Part shown: piece by piece, positions 36,949 through 46,034 of the stretch
Position numbering within the stretch: the stretch's first letter is position 1
Layout: each line of letters opens with the position of its first letter
From: Calothrix sp. PCC 6303
GTDB taxonomy: Bacteria > Cyanobacteriota > Cyanobacteriia > Cyanobacteriales > Nostocaceae
DNA: 64,000 nucleotides
Direction: 5' to 3'
NCBI RefSeq assembly: GCF_000317435.1
Contig: NC_019751.1
Span: forward strand, 558,001-622,000
Made by a program: the position numbers and the translations under genes
The notes under the pieces: generated by a model
The model's database searches: none
The model's input: the letters and a program-made list of their open reading frames with translations, nothing else
What the model was told of the DNA's origin: nothing

Positions 36949-36990
36949 TAGAGTGCGTTATATCTAAAGTCATAACGCACCTTACTCTAC
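36949..36990 (-). terminator. Hairpin after the heme oxygenase gene
   Basis: GTGCGTTAT (36953-36961) pairs with ATAACGCAC (36972-36980), with further TAGAG/CTCTA pairing outside. It overlaps the end of the heme oxygenase gene region and separates it from hemN, so hemN may have its own promoter or rely on read-through. Confidence 0.55.
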
Positions 36991-37706
36991 TTACTATGAT
37001 GAGCGAGTTCTGTACTACCTGGTGTTTGAGTGTTGGTCAAGGAATTAAATAGTTCTTGTCCAATTGCTTGAATTAGATAAGAATCTAAATCTTTCGCCAT
37101 CATCATATTAAATTGAAATGAATCATTAGCTTCTTTGACTATTTTATCGGCAGTAATATCATCTACTGGTAAAGCATTTAAAGCTTTACGGTATTGATCT
37201 TTAAAAGCAGCTTTATCGGGAATATGTTCAAAATAATAAAATGAAGTTCCTTGATAATCAACCAATTTCAAAGCTGATTGTGCTAGCTTTTGGAACATTT
37301 GACCACCAGAAAGATCACCCATATAACGAGTATAGGCATGTCCTAGCAATAAAACTGGCTCAGTTGCTGCAACTGCTTTAACTCTATCTACATAAATTTG
37401 AGTTGCTGGGGATGCCGAAATAAAATTTTGCCAATTTTTACCATAATAAAACTCCAAATCTTGGATTAAATTAGCTTGACGATTTAGTTGTTTAAAGTAC
37501 AAAGGTTTGATTAAAGGATGTTCGCTATGAGTTTGCAATGCATTTTCTAATGTACTGTACACGCAATACAAATTACCTAGAAACTTAGCAAAACAGGCTC
37601 TGTCTACAACACCTTTAACGAAACATTTGGTGAAGCCAACATTTTCAGCCGCAGTGTGAGCTTTTTGGGTTCCTGTACGTAGCTTGATAGCTAAATTACT
37701 ACTCAT
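36987..37706 (-). CDS. Heme oxygenase (biliverdin-producing)
   Basis: This 239-residue heme oxygenase opens heme to biliverdin IXalpha for bilin synthesis. The proximal heme ligand is His17 (GTQKAHTAAENVGFTK), and the distal helix motif YTRYMGDLSGGQMFQKLA is intact. Its position beside hemN and opposite acsF suggests the HO2-type, low-oxygen isoform, but this is inferred from context. Confidence 0.94.
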   Translation of the reverse strand: MSSNLAIKLRTGTQKAHTAAENVGFTKCFVKGVVDRACFAKFLGNLYCVYSTLENALQTHSEHPLIKPLYFKQLNRQANLIQDLEFYYGKNWQNFISASPATQIYVDRVKAVAATEPVLLLGHAYTRYMGDLSGGQMFQKLAQSALKLVDYQGTSFYYFEHIPDKAAFKDQYRKALNALPVDDITADKIVKEANDSFQFNMMMAKDLDSYLIQAIGQELFNSLTNTQTPGSTELAHHSK

Positions 37707-38086
37707 AATTAATTTCTCATTTTTTAAAGGTGTTAATAATTGAGTCAGTTATCAGTGAACAGTTATCAGTGAACAGTTATCAGTGAACTGGATAAATGTT
37801 ACTGATGACTGATAGCTGATCGATTCTATGCCTACTTTTATCAGAAATATCTAATTATTGCTAGTCCCAAAAATATATAGTTTTTGATGATTCTTAATAT
37901 GATTTTAGGGATTTATATCCTTGAAAGGGTTAAGCCTATTATCAATAGATATTCCAGCCTTAATAAGCGAAAATATATTAATTTGAAATACAAAATAAAT
38001 TTTAAAAATTATTTAATAAAACATAGATATCACGGCAAACTTATGTTTAGATATTTTCATAGGAACAAAAATATGAAAGGATTTAC
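37707..38086. promoter_or_regulatory. Divergent control region between heme oxygenase and acsF
   Basis: This 380-bp AT-rich spacer carries the promoters of both units. It includes three tandem 14-bp copies of CAGTTATCAGTGAA at 37746-37787. In Synechocystis the equivalent genes are induced at low O2 by the MarR-type regulator ChlR; no chlR-like gene is in this window. Confidence 0.6.
37746..37787. repeat. Tandem repeat, 3 x 14 bp
   Basis: Three exact head-to-tail copies of CAGTTATCAGTGAA lie about 40 bp upstream of the heme oxygenase start. A partial TCAGTTATCAGTTATC segment also occurs near 50600, so the unit is a dispersed short repeat. Confidence 0.9.
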
Positions 38087-39166
38087 ATGGTTACTTTTGG
38101 TAAAGCTGTAAATACTCCTTCTGTCAAAGCAGGAGTGAAGTTACCATCACAAGAAACGCTGTTAACACCGCGATTTTATACTACTGATTTTGATAAGCTA
38201 GCTAATATGGCTTTAGATATCAGTGATGAAATCATTACTATGGTTGCTGAACTTAAAGCTGATTATAATCGCCATCATTTTGTGCGCGATGAGGAATTTC
38301 AGCAAAGTTGGGAACATATCGATGGACAAACCCGCAGTGCATTTGTGGACTTTTTAGAACGTTCTTGTACTTCAGAATTTTCGGGTTTTTTGCTATTTAA
38401 AGAACTGTCTCGGAAACTCAAAGATAAAAACCCTGCCTTAGCTGAAGCTTTTACATATTTAGCACGAGATGAAGCGCGTCATGCAGGTTTCATCAACAAA
38501 GCAATGGCAGATTTCAATTTATCTTTGGATTTAGGTTATTTAACTAAAAACCGTACATACACGTTTTTTCCACCAGAATGGATTATTTATACGGTTTATT
38601 TATCAGAGAAGATTGGTTACTGGCGATATATTATTATGTTTCGCCATTTGGAAGAGCATTCCGAACGTAAATTTTATCCCCTATTCAAGTACTTTGAAAA
38701 CTGGTGTCAAGACGAAAATCGTCACGGAGACTTCTTTAAAGCGTTGTTGCGATCGCAACCACAACTCTGGGACAATTGGAAGGCGAGATTATGGTCGCGG
38801 TTTTTCTTACTGACGGTATTTGCTACTCACACTCTCACCGTACTCGAACGTGCCAACTTTTACAAATCACTGGGTATCGATGCCCAAGACTACAATACCA
38901 AAGTGATTGAAAACACCAACGAAACTGCCGCGAGGGCTTTCCCGGTGATTCTAGACACTAATCATCCAGCATTTTTTCCCGGCTTAGAAAAGTGTTCAGA
39001 CCTCAATTTTCGACTGAGATTGATGGATATCCGAAACAGCGGCAAACTGGGGATTTTTAACTTTTTCCGGAAATTACCTCTAATGGTTGCTGTGACTTGG
39101 CATATGGTGCGGTTGTTTCTAATTAAGCCGATTGATGCTGAAGAACTCCGGATTATGGTACGTTAA
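38087..39166 (+). CDS. acsF: Mg-protoporphyrin IX monomethyl ester oxidative cyclase
   Basis: This 359-residue diiron enzyme forms the fifth ring of chlorophyll. The carboxylate/histidine iron ligands are seen in EFSGFLLFKELSRKL, YLARDEARHAGFINKAM and EEHSERKFYP / WCQDENRHGDFF, the ferritin-like E-x-x-H pairs. Clustering with heme oxygenase and hemN fits the ChlAII/AcsF2 isoform used at low oxygen; the aerobic paralogue would be elsewhere. Confidence 0.94.
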   Translation: MVTFGKAVNTPSVKAGVKLPSQETLLTPRFYTTDFDKLANMALDISDEIITMVAELKADYNRHHFVRDEEFQQSWEHIDGQTRSAFVDFLERSCTSEFSGFLLFKELSRKLKDKNPALAEAFTYLARDEARHAGFINKAMADFNLSLDLGYLTKNRTYTFFPPEWIIYTVYLSEKIGYWRYIIMFRHLEEHSERKFYPLFKYFENWCQDENRHGDFFKALLRSQPQLWDNWKARLWSRFFLLTVFATHTLTVLERANFYKSLGIDAQDYNTKVIENTNETAARAFPVILDTNHPAFFPGLEKCSDLNFRLRLMDIRNSGKLGIFNFFRKLPLMVAVTWHMVRLFLIKPIDAEELRIMVR

Positions 39167-39395
39167 TTAGAAATCATAAGCCAGAAGAGGGGTATTTTTG
39201 ATTTCCACCCATCGATGAAAAACAAATAAATCTCTGCGTAAATTTATTTATTTTTAGTTGCCGTTACAAACTCTCTCTAACTTTCTACCCCAAAAGAAAA
39301 GGTTCGTCAGTAACTATTAAACAAGCAAGCTGACTCTGAATGAAACCAATTTTTCAGGTACTTAAATAAGTTATAACCCTCCCCAGCACAACCCT

Positions 39396-41996
39396 TTACA
39401 AATTTGCCTTAAGTTGAACTCCAAAAGTGAACGGGTCGCCAAATCCAACGGTTTGAATTGGTGGAGGGAACAAAAATCCAGAGGTAATATAACGGGTATC
39501 AAACAAATTATTGGCATATAAATAAACGCTGACTTTTTGCCATTGATAACCAATTCTTGCATTCACAACCGCATAGGGTTCTTGCTTAATTTGATTTTCA
39601 TCATCAAAATAAGTTAGACCATAACCACGTAATTCTGCACGGGCAAATATTCCTCCAGGACTGCGATATTGAGCCGCTAAATTATAGGTAAACTGTGGTG
39701 ATAAGGGAACTCGATTATCGCTCAAATTTACACCAGTGTCACTATTCAAATAATTCTTATATTTACTATCTACATAGCCAATTGATGCAATTAAATCGAG
39801 TCCTTTAGTGGGTTTTGCATTCAGTTCAAATTCAACTCCAGTTGCTTTGATGTCAACATTATTAACTCGCCCAAAAAATCCACTTTCATCAAATTGCAAA
39901 ACTTGATAATTATTTATATCGTTGTGGAAAAATGAGAGATTTGCCAGCAACCGATTATCCAACCAAGCTGATTTTAAACCTACTTCATAACTCCAGGTTT
40001 TTTCTTCTCCAAATCTTAGCGTGGATGCACCATTTGCCCGATAGTTCAATCCACTTGGTCTATAACCTTTCGCAATAGTTGTATAAGCCATTAAATTGAG
40101 ATTAAATTGATATTTCAACCCAAAACGAGGAATAAATTCGTCACTACTAGCTTTTTCGTCTTTAAATGCTGGACGCAGTGCAGTGAAGCTACCATCAGTA
40201 TTCACAGACTCATAGGTGCTACTCGAATATGCTGTACTAGATTCGTAGCGCAAACCAGCAAATATCGTTAATGGATCAATCGGTTTGTAATCCATTTGTC
40301 CAAACACTGCATAGGTTTGACGATTATCATCTCCAGTACGTCTAAATGTCCCAAATCCAAAAAATTCGGTTCGAGCATCATCAACGACAAAATCACGAGA
40401 CTCGTAGTAAGCACCTAATAACCATTGCAAGCGATCGCTATTTTCCGGAGATTGCAAGCGTAATTCCTGCGTCCACAGTGTCGAACTGATATCATCAATG
40501 TACTGCACACCTGTATCTCCAGGAACAATGTTGTCTTGGACAGTAAAACGATGTGCGGTAATAGATGTAGCTCGGAAAGCATCACCGTTATAGCTTACTT
40601 TTACGGATTGTGTATTAGTACTTAAATTGTTGTATCCTTCTGTTGTCAAATTTACTTTAAATGGGTCAGGTGCATCCCGTCGATTATAGGTGGGATTCCC
40701 ATCGTCTGTAAAACTATGGTAACTATTAAAAGATACTTTCCAGTCGGGTGTTGGTGTCCACAAAAGTTGTGCTCTTGCTGAAGTGCGCGATCGCTCTCCA
40801 ATTGTATTACCTGTAGCAATGTTTTCAATAAACCCATCTTGAGATTTATGAGATCCAGAAATTCGTAATGCGAGTTTATCGTCTACCAAAGCATCATTGA
40901 GAGAGAATTGCAATTCACGACTATTATATTTACCGTAACCAACGGCAAATTTAACTTCTGGTTTGGGAATTGCTTCACGAGAAATAATATTAACTACCCC
41001 ACCGGAACTATTACGTCCGTAAAGCGTACTTTGGGGACCCCGTAATATTTCAACTCTTTCTAAATCAGTCAAAGCTAAATCGAGAAAACCATTATAATCG
41101 ACCGGAACATCATCGATATAAAAGGCTACACTATCCTGAGCAGTTAAGAAATTCTGGTTATTCACACCTCGGATGCTGTAGTAACTAAACTCCGTACCAC
41201 CCGCAGATGTGGGAAAAAAATTAAAGTTAGGTGTCTGATTGGCAATATCAATCAAAGAGTCTATTTGAGCATCTTCGAGTTCTTGACGGGGAATCGTAGT
41301 TAAGCTGAAGGGTACATCCTGTATATCTTCTGGTCGTTTCTGTGCAGTAACGGTAAGTTCAATGTCTGCTTCTGGTGCAGATAAACTTAAAGTTAAACCA
41401 TTAGCTGTATTGGTTAGTTGTACATTTGGTAAACCGGAGATTCCTGTCACCGTAACTCGGACTTTGTTATTCGATTCGAGTTGGGTAACAGTGATTGCTG
41501 CAATTCCTTCTGCTGGTTTTTTCGCACTGAATTTATTCCCATCAGGTAGGGATAAAACTGCGTTATCGATGTCTGCAATATATATATTCCCGTCATTGAG
41601 GGTATCTGTAACTTTGAGTTCACCACTCGGAGTTTCTAAAATAACTTCCAATCCATTGGATGTTGACTTCAGTCTGACTGCTGTGATTTTGGTATTTGTT
41701 CCGTTACTTTCAGGAGTTGTTTCCGACTGCACTAACAAATCCTGGGCTGTGGTATTCGGAATTGCTATATCGTTAACCCTAAGTGTACTTTGTGCATTCA
41801 CAAAGTGGTTCCCTAGGGATCTGACTTCTGCACTACTGCCGATGGAATTATTAATATTAGAATCTGTATTATCCTTAACTATTTCTTTAGACACACTGGG
41901 ACTTGTTTGTGCAGATACCCTTGCTGATGCGATCGAGTATACAGTACTAACAAGACAAACACGAAGAGCAACATGCAATAAAACATCAAATTTCAA
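39396..41996 (-). CDS. TonB-dependent outer membrane receptor with N-terminal AMIN domain
   Basis: The 866-residue protein has a signal peptide (about 1-30), an AMIN domain at about 100-210 (ITAVRLKSTSNGLEVILETPSGELKV), a plug (about 215-340, VTAQKRPEDIQDVPFSLTTIP ... ERVEILRGPQSTLYGRNSSGGVVNI) and a C-terminal 22-strand barrel. The AMIN-plug arrangement is typical of cyanobacterial siderophore/iron uptake receptors. It is full length, with no FecCD-type transport genes nearby. The substrate is unknown; iron chelate is likely. Confidence 0.92.
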   Translation of the reverse strand: MKFDVLLHVALRVCLVSTVYSIASARVSAQTSPSVSKEIVKDNTDSNINNSIGSSAEVRSLGNHFVNAQSTLRVNDIAIPNTTAQDLLVQSETTPESNGTNTKITAVRLKSTSNGLEVILETPSGELKVTDTLNDGNIYIADIDNAVLSLPDGNKFSAKKPAEGIAAITVTQLESNNKVRVTVTGISGLPNVQLTNTANGLTLSLSAPEADIELTVTAQKRPEDIQDVPFSLTTIPRQELEDAQIDSLIDIANQTPNFNFFPTSAGGTEFSYYSIRGVNNQNFLTAQDSVAFYIDDVPVDYNGFLDLALTDLERVEILRGPQSTLYGRNSSGGVVNIISREAIPKPEVKFAVGYGKYNSRELQFSLNDALVDDKLALRISGSHKSQDGFIENIATGNTIGERSRTSARAQLLWTPTPDWKVSFNSYHSFTDDGNPTYNRRDAPDPFKVNLTTEGYNNLSTNTQSVKVSYNGDAFRATSITAHRFTVQDNIVPGDTGVQYIDDISSTLWTQELRLQSPENSDRLQWLLGAYYESRDFVVDDARTEFFGFGTFRRTGDDNRQTYAVFGQMDYKPIDPLTIFAGLRYESSTAYSSSTYESVNTDGSFTALRPAFKDEKASSDEFIPRFGLKYQFNLNLMAYTTIAKGYRPSGLNYRANGASTLRFGEEKTWSYEVGLKSAWLDNRLLANLSFFHNDINNYQVLQFDESGFFGRVNNVDIKATGVEFELNAKPTKGLDLIASIGYVDSKYKNYLNSDTGVNLSDNRVPLSPQFTYNLAAQYRSPGGIFARAELRGYGLTYFDDENQIKQEPYAVVNARIGYQWQKVSVYLYANNLFDTRYITSGFLFPPPIQTVGFGDPFTFGVQLKANL

Positions 41997-42210
41997 AATA
42001 TTTTCTCCTGCACCACTTCAACACCACAAATCCAACAAAAACTTACGACTATACTCAGCGAGTCTTAGGAATAATCTTTTACCAAGTCTTTGCGTGTGTC
42101 AAATGACAGAGTGTCATATCGATTCATAAAAATAAAAGATAAATTCCTCCAGTCGGAATTATCTTCACTGAACCCGTAAATTCATAACCGTATTTTGCAG
42201 GCTTTGCGGT

Positions 42211-42350
42211 ACTATATAGTGCAATACCGTTTAGTTGATTCCGAAATCCTTTGTAGAGACGCGAAATTAGCCTGGGGCAACCAAACTACGCGTCTCTAGG
42301 TACCGAAATCATACCAAAAATCTTTAACTGAACCGTATTGCTATATAGTT
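42211..42350. repeat. 140-bp inverted-repeat element with inner palindrome
   Basis: Left end ACTATATAGTGCAATACCGT and right end AACCGTATTGCTATATAGTT are inverted copies. Inside, GTAGAGACGCG (42253) pairs with CGCGTCTCTA (42289). This nested fold resembles a small non-autonomous element between the TonB receptor and the Rieske gene. Confidence 0.6.
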
Positions 42351-42369
42351 GCTATTTTGGTAGTACTTT

Positions 42370-42795
42370 ATGAATCGACGTGAATTTTTCGGGTGGTTTA
42401 GCGTAAGTGCGATCGCAAGCTCTCTACCCCTAGCCATAGCAGCTTGTTCCCCTCAAACTACAGAACCTAAATCAGTGGATGCTTCACCACGTCCCGATGG
42501 TTTTAAATCTCTGGGGAAAGTATCAGACTTAGATCAAAAAGGTTTAATTAGTACCCCTACGGTGATCGTAATCCGTAATCCTAGTAATCAAGATAGTCTA
42601 ATTGCAGTAAATTCTAAATGTACCCATCAAGGTTGTGCTGTAGCTTGGGAACAAACTCAAAAATCTTTCGTTTGCCCCTGTCACGAATCAAAATTTGCGG
42701 CAGATGGTAAAGTTTTAGCGGGTCCTGCACAAAAACCACTCCAAACCTATACTGCCAAAATAGAAGATGGGAATGTTTTAGTTAGTGTTTCTTGA
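42370..42795 (+). CDS. Rieske [2Fe-2S] lipoprotein / Tat-exported protein
   Basis: This 141-residue protein begins MNRREFFGWFSVSAIASSLPLAIAAC, combining a twin-Arg motif with a lipobox-like AAC (Cys26). The Rieske site is Cys84-x-His86 and Cys102-x-x-His105, with Cys89 and Cys104 for the disulfide, as in b6f-type Rieske proteins. It is shorter than PetC (about 180) and lacks a long transmembrane helix. It may be an auxiliary electron carrier in the periplasm. It diverges from the TonB receptor. Confidence 0.88.
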   Translation: MNRREFFGWFSVSAIASSLPLAIAACSPQTTEPKSVDASPRPDGFKSLGKVSDLDQKGLISTPTVIVIRNPSNQDSLIAVNSKCTHQGCAVAWEQTQKSFVCPCHESKFAADGKVLAGPAQKPLQTYTAKIEDGNVLVSVS

Positions 42796-42857
42796 AAATA
42801 ACTAGATCCCCGGCTTCTTCAATAAGTCGGGGATTTATAACCGCGCTATCTACCTTA

Positions 42858-44342
42858 TTACTTAGTTGCAACAACTTTCATCTTGGAAAGTTCTTCATGG
42901 AGATTAATACCTAATCCCTCTGCAACACGAGTCCCGTAATCTGCATCCGCGCGATAGAAATTACAGATTTGTTTCAATTGGATATCACGTCTGACAGGCT
43001 TGATATGATCAACAATATTATCGATCAACCTAGCTTTTTCCTCATCCTTCATCAAGCGATAGAGATTCCCGGCTTGAACAAAGTCATCATTTGGATGCTG
43101 ATAGGGAGTACGTTCAGCTTTACCCTGAACCATGTATGGTTGTTCTCCCTGTTCCGGTGCTGATTGGGAGGGATGGAAACTATTAGGTTCATAGTTAGGT
43201 AAATTTCCCCCGTTGCCATCTACTCGCATCAAGCCATCTGCTTGATGGTTATGTGTCCTTGTGGCATAGGGACAATTGACAGGAATCAAAGCATAGTTAC
43301 TACCCAAGCGATAGCGATGTGCATCAGGGTAGGACAGAATTCGTCCTTGCAGCATCTTATCTGGTGAAAAATCGATACCCGGAACCACATTTGAGGGGGA
43401 ATAAGCAGCTTGCTCAATTTCGGCAAAGTAATTTTGGGGGTTACGATTGAGGACAAAGCGTCCCACCTCAATTAGGGGATAATCTTTGTGGGATACAACT
43501 TTGGTAATATCAAAAATATCAAATTCGTAAGTGTCAGCAGCTTCTAAAGGCAAAATCTGTACAGAAACCTTCCAAGCTGCCTCTCCACCTTTGTCGATGT
43601 GGTCAAATAAATCCCGAATTGCTGCATCTGGATCAATTCCTGCAACCTCTTCTGCTTCTTGACGGGTGCGGTTTTCAATTCCGGTTTCAGTTTTGAAGTG
43701 ATACTTCACCCAGACTGCTTTTCCTTCTGCATTAATCCACTTAAAGGTATGCCCAGAATATCCATTCATGTGACGGTGGGATTTGGGGGTACCACGATCC
43801 GAAAATAAAATTGTCACCTGATGGGTTGACTCTGGAGTCAGAGCAAGAAAATCCCAGAAAGCATTTTTATCTTTGGTATGGGTTTGGGGATTTCTTTTTT
43901 GAGTGTGGATAAAATCGGGAAATTTCATCGGGTCCCGGATGAAAAATACAGGGGTATTATTCATCACTAAGTCATAATTGCCTTCTTCAGTGTAGAATTT
44001 AGCAGAAAATCCGCGTGGATCTCTAACTGAATCAGCCGAACCCATCTCTCCACCTACAGTTGAGAAGCGAGCTAAGACAGGTGTTTTTTTGCCAACTTCA
44101 CTCAAGAATTTAGCTTTTGTCCATTTGCTAACATCATTTGTTACTTCAAAGTAACCATGAGCACCTGCTCCCTTAGCGTGAACTACTCGTTCTGGAATCC
44201 GTTCACGGTTAAATTGTGCCAACTTTTCCAATAAAAAGTGGTCTTGCATCAAGATGGGACCACGGGGACCTGCTGTTAATGAGTGGTCGTTATTGGGATT
44301 GGGAATTCCAAAATCATTAGTTAAGATAGGATCTTGGGTCAT
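42858..44342 (-). CDS. Monofunctional heme catalase
   Basis: This 494-residue catalase has the distal His55 ([16 protein letters not shown]), the Asn of VMNNTPVFF, and the proximal heme-ligand Tyr in [14 protein letters not shown]. The small-subunit (clade 3) length and lack of a C-terminal flavodoxin-like domain fit KatA types. It breaks down H2O2 to water and O2. Most cyanobacteria use KatG or Mn catalases, so this gene may be acquired, though it contains no obvious mobile flank. Confidence 0.95.
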   Translation of the reverse strand: MTQDPILTNDFGIPNPNNDHSLTAGPRGPILMQDHFLLEKLAQFNRERIPERVVHAKGAGAHGYFEVTNDVSKWTKAKFLSEVGKKTPVLARFSTVGGEMGSADSVRDPRGFSAKFYTEEGNYDLVMNNTPVFFIRDPMKFPDFIHTQKRNPQTHTKDKNAFWDFLALTPESTHQVTILFSDRGTPKSHRHMNGYSGHTFKWINAEGKAVWVKYHFKTETGIENRTRQEAEEVAGIDPDAAIRDLFDHIDKGGEAAWKVSVQILPLEAADTYEFDIFDITKVVSHKDYPLIEVGRFVLNRNPQNYFAEIEQAAYSPSNVVPGIDFSPDKMLQGRILSYPDAHRYRLGSNYALIPVNCPYATRTHNHQADGLMRVDGNGGNLPNYEPNSFHPSQSAPEQGEQPYMVQGKAERTPYQHPNDDFVQAGNLYRLMKDEEKARLIDNIVDHIKPVRRDIQLKQICNFYRADADYGTRVAEGLGINLHEELSKMKVVATK

Positions 44343-44686
44343 AAACTTAAAATAAAGCTCTCTTTAGTAAAATGTGGGATGGCACGGAAAAGCCAGATCA
44401 TCTATAGCCGTGAGGCGCTAGCTATATGAAAGAATAATTTAAAGTTAATTATAAAAAATCAGTCTCACGATTGACTTTTATAGCTTCGAGATAGATATTT
44501 TCAAGTCAATATATCTAAGTGAGAGACTAGTGACAAAGTGAAAATAAAATTTACTGTATGTTAATGTACAACATTTGACATACTACATGAGTGGATGAAT
44601 TGCGGTTTCTGAACGTAGCGGAGCACAGTAAACCATCTTAGGCTCAATGAAAAATTGATTGGGATTATGAACGGAATTACAGCAGT

Positions 44687-44747
44687 TTTCACCTATTTGA
44701 AGCACATCAACCTACAGTGTGGTCTATTTACCTGAAAATAGCTGTAA
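44687..44747. repeat. Family C dispersed repeat, copy 2 (inverted)
   Basis: Its reverse complement begins TTACAGCTATTTTCAGGTAA and ends AATAGGTGAAAACTGCTGTAA, as in the copy at 14411-14493. The middle is shorter. Confidence 0.75.
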
Positions 44748-44759
44748 ATGGAGTAAAGA

Positions 44760-44891
44760 ATGACAATCTATACCTCTCTGGAACTTTCCAAGCATCCTCT
44801 GAGGAGCATTATGCTTTTTGTGAATATGTTCCTAACTAAGCGGTTATTAGTAGTATTACTGATAGCAATTTATGTTTTATATGAATTCTAA
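44760..44891 (+). CDS. Possible 43-aa single-helix membrane protein
   Basis: The ATG at 44760 follows a GGAG ribosome site 6 bases upstream. The product begins MTIYTSLELSKHPLRSIMLF and ends in a hydrophobic helix LLVVLLIAIYVLYEF after a KR pair, a sensible single-pass topology. There is no homologue that I recognise. It starts 13 bp after a repeat, so a chance ORF is possible. Confidence 0.35.
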   Translation: MTIYTSLELSKHPLRSIMLFVNMFLTKRLLVVLLIAIYVLYEF

Positions 44892-45108
44892 GTATTTTTA
44901 ACAAGTATATTATGATTGCTTTATCTGTATATTAAACAAACCATAATTGTGTGAATTAACAGTGAAAATAATCTTTTTTCACCAATTACAAAAAAATAAG
45001 CATATGATTCAAATTGTTAGAGAAAGAACTTTTATTCAATAGTAAATATTTCTTCGCTACTAACATTAATAAGGAATTTATACCGATAATATTTTAAGGC
45101 AAAATAAA

Positions 45109-45738
45109 ATGAAACACCAATTTTCTCTTATCCCAGCTTTAGTTACTGGAATCACTTGTGCTTCAATCGCTGTACCAGCATATGCTAAGGCACCTAACCC
45201 TCAAATTTCTTCAGCAATATGTAGCACTAATAATATTTCGCTTGGAAGTATTTCTGCGACAGCTTGTGAAGGACCAATCAGTGGTAATGACACTGGGGCA
45301 CAAGGTACTTTGCTTGATAAATTAAATAATAATCTGTTTAGCAGTTCTATTGGTACTGGTGTGCAATGGAGTTTAGCTGGCAAGTCTGATGACACCAATC
45401 CTTTTGCAATTACAGCAGGCTCTAACAGCACTGGCACATGGGGTTTGGGAGCACCATTATCTAGTAATACATTTGTAGTTAGTCTCAAGTCAAGTAATGC
45501 TTACAGTGCTTACCTATTCAAAGATTATGACTTCTCTCAAGGTTTAACAGGAATATTCAATACAATCGGTGTTGCTTTAAATGGTAGTGGAACAGCAGGG
45601 AAGGATTTATCTCATGCCTCGTTATTCGTCTCTAATATAGCCCCTCCTCATGCTTCTGTTCCTGAACCTGCTTCTTTGGTGGCTCTTGGTTTAGTCGCAA
45701 CTGGAATCGCAACTGTCCGTCGCCGTCGTGCCATCTAA
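45109..45738 (+). CDS. PEP-CTERM sorting-domain exported protein
   Basis: This 209-residue protein has a signal peptide (MKHQFSLIPALVTGITCASIAVPAYA) and a C-terminal VPEPASLVALGLVATGIATVRRRRAI, a textbook PEP-CTERM signal for exosortase/rhombosortase-type processing. The body is Ser/Gly/Asn-rich with no catalytic motif. It is likely a surface or matrix protein. It stands alone with a strong hairpin behind it. Confidence 0.88.
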   Translation: MKHQFSLIPALVTGITCASIAVPAYAKAPNPQISSAICSTNNISLGSISATACEGPISGNDTGAQGTLLDKLNNNLFSSSIGTGVQWSLAGKSDDTNPFAITAGSNSTGTWGLGAPLSSNTFVVSLKSSNAYSAYLFKDYDFSQGLTGIFNTIGVALNGSGTAGKDLSHASLFVSNIAPPHASVPEPASLVALGLVATGIATVRRRRAI

Positions 45739-45810
45739 TTAAGCTGAGTTCGGTTGAAGCCAAAAGCAGTAGGTATCAGGCTGATTGCCTGACACATCAT
45801 CTCATCAAAG

Positions 45811-45859
45811 CCTAATTGTGCGGTGTCAACCTTGATGAGGTTGATACCGCACAATTAGG
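45811..45859 (+). terminator. Terminator of the PEP-CTERM gene
   Basis: CCTAATTGTGCGGTGTCAAC pairs with GTTGATACCGCACAATTAGG (one mismatch in 21 bp) around CTTGATGAG. It lies 75 bp after the stop. It could also serve the asnS gene from the other side, but that stop is 175 bp away. Confidence 0.75.
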
Positions 45860-46034
45860 ATTTCAAGCAATAAATCTAGTGTAAATTACTAGACTAAACG
45901 CAAGGATTTTGAGATTTCTGTCAGGCAGTTAAGGTTTGAGCCACTATTTTAAGCATCCAGATTGTCCATAATGTAATGAAACTCAGAAAAGTTTTATGCA
46001 CCACTAAGGATTAACAAAGACATTTGAAAATTAA

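Larger units (their letters stand above)
44343..45108. other. 770-bp spacer with family C repeat and a small ORF
   Basis: It carries the catalase upstream region, a family C repeat at 44687-44747, and a possible 43-codon membrane-protein ORF at 44760-44891. The remainder is AT-rich with nothing recognised. Confidence 0.5.

Noticed and set aside
37884-38111. 75-codon frame upstream of acsF
   Set aside because: It overlaps the acsF start and is composed of AT-rich codons; it lies in the divergent promoter region.
41362-42129. 255-codon plus frame opposite the TonB receptor
   Set aside because: It is antisense to a clear TonB receptor gene and has low-complexity hydrophobic content typical of shadow frames.
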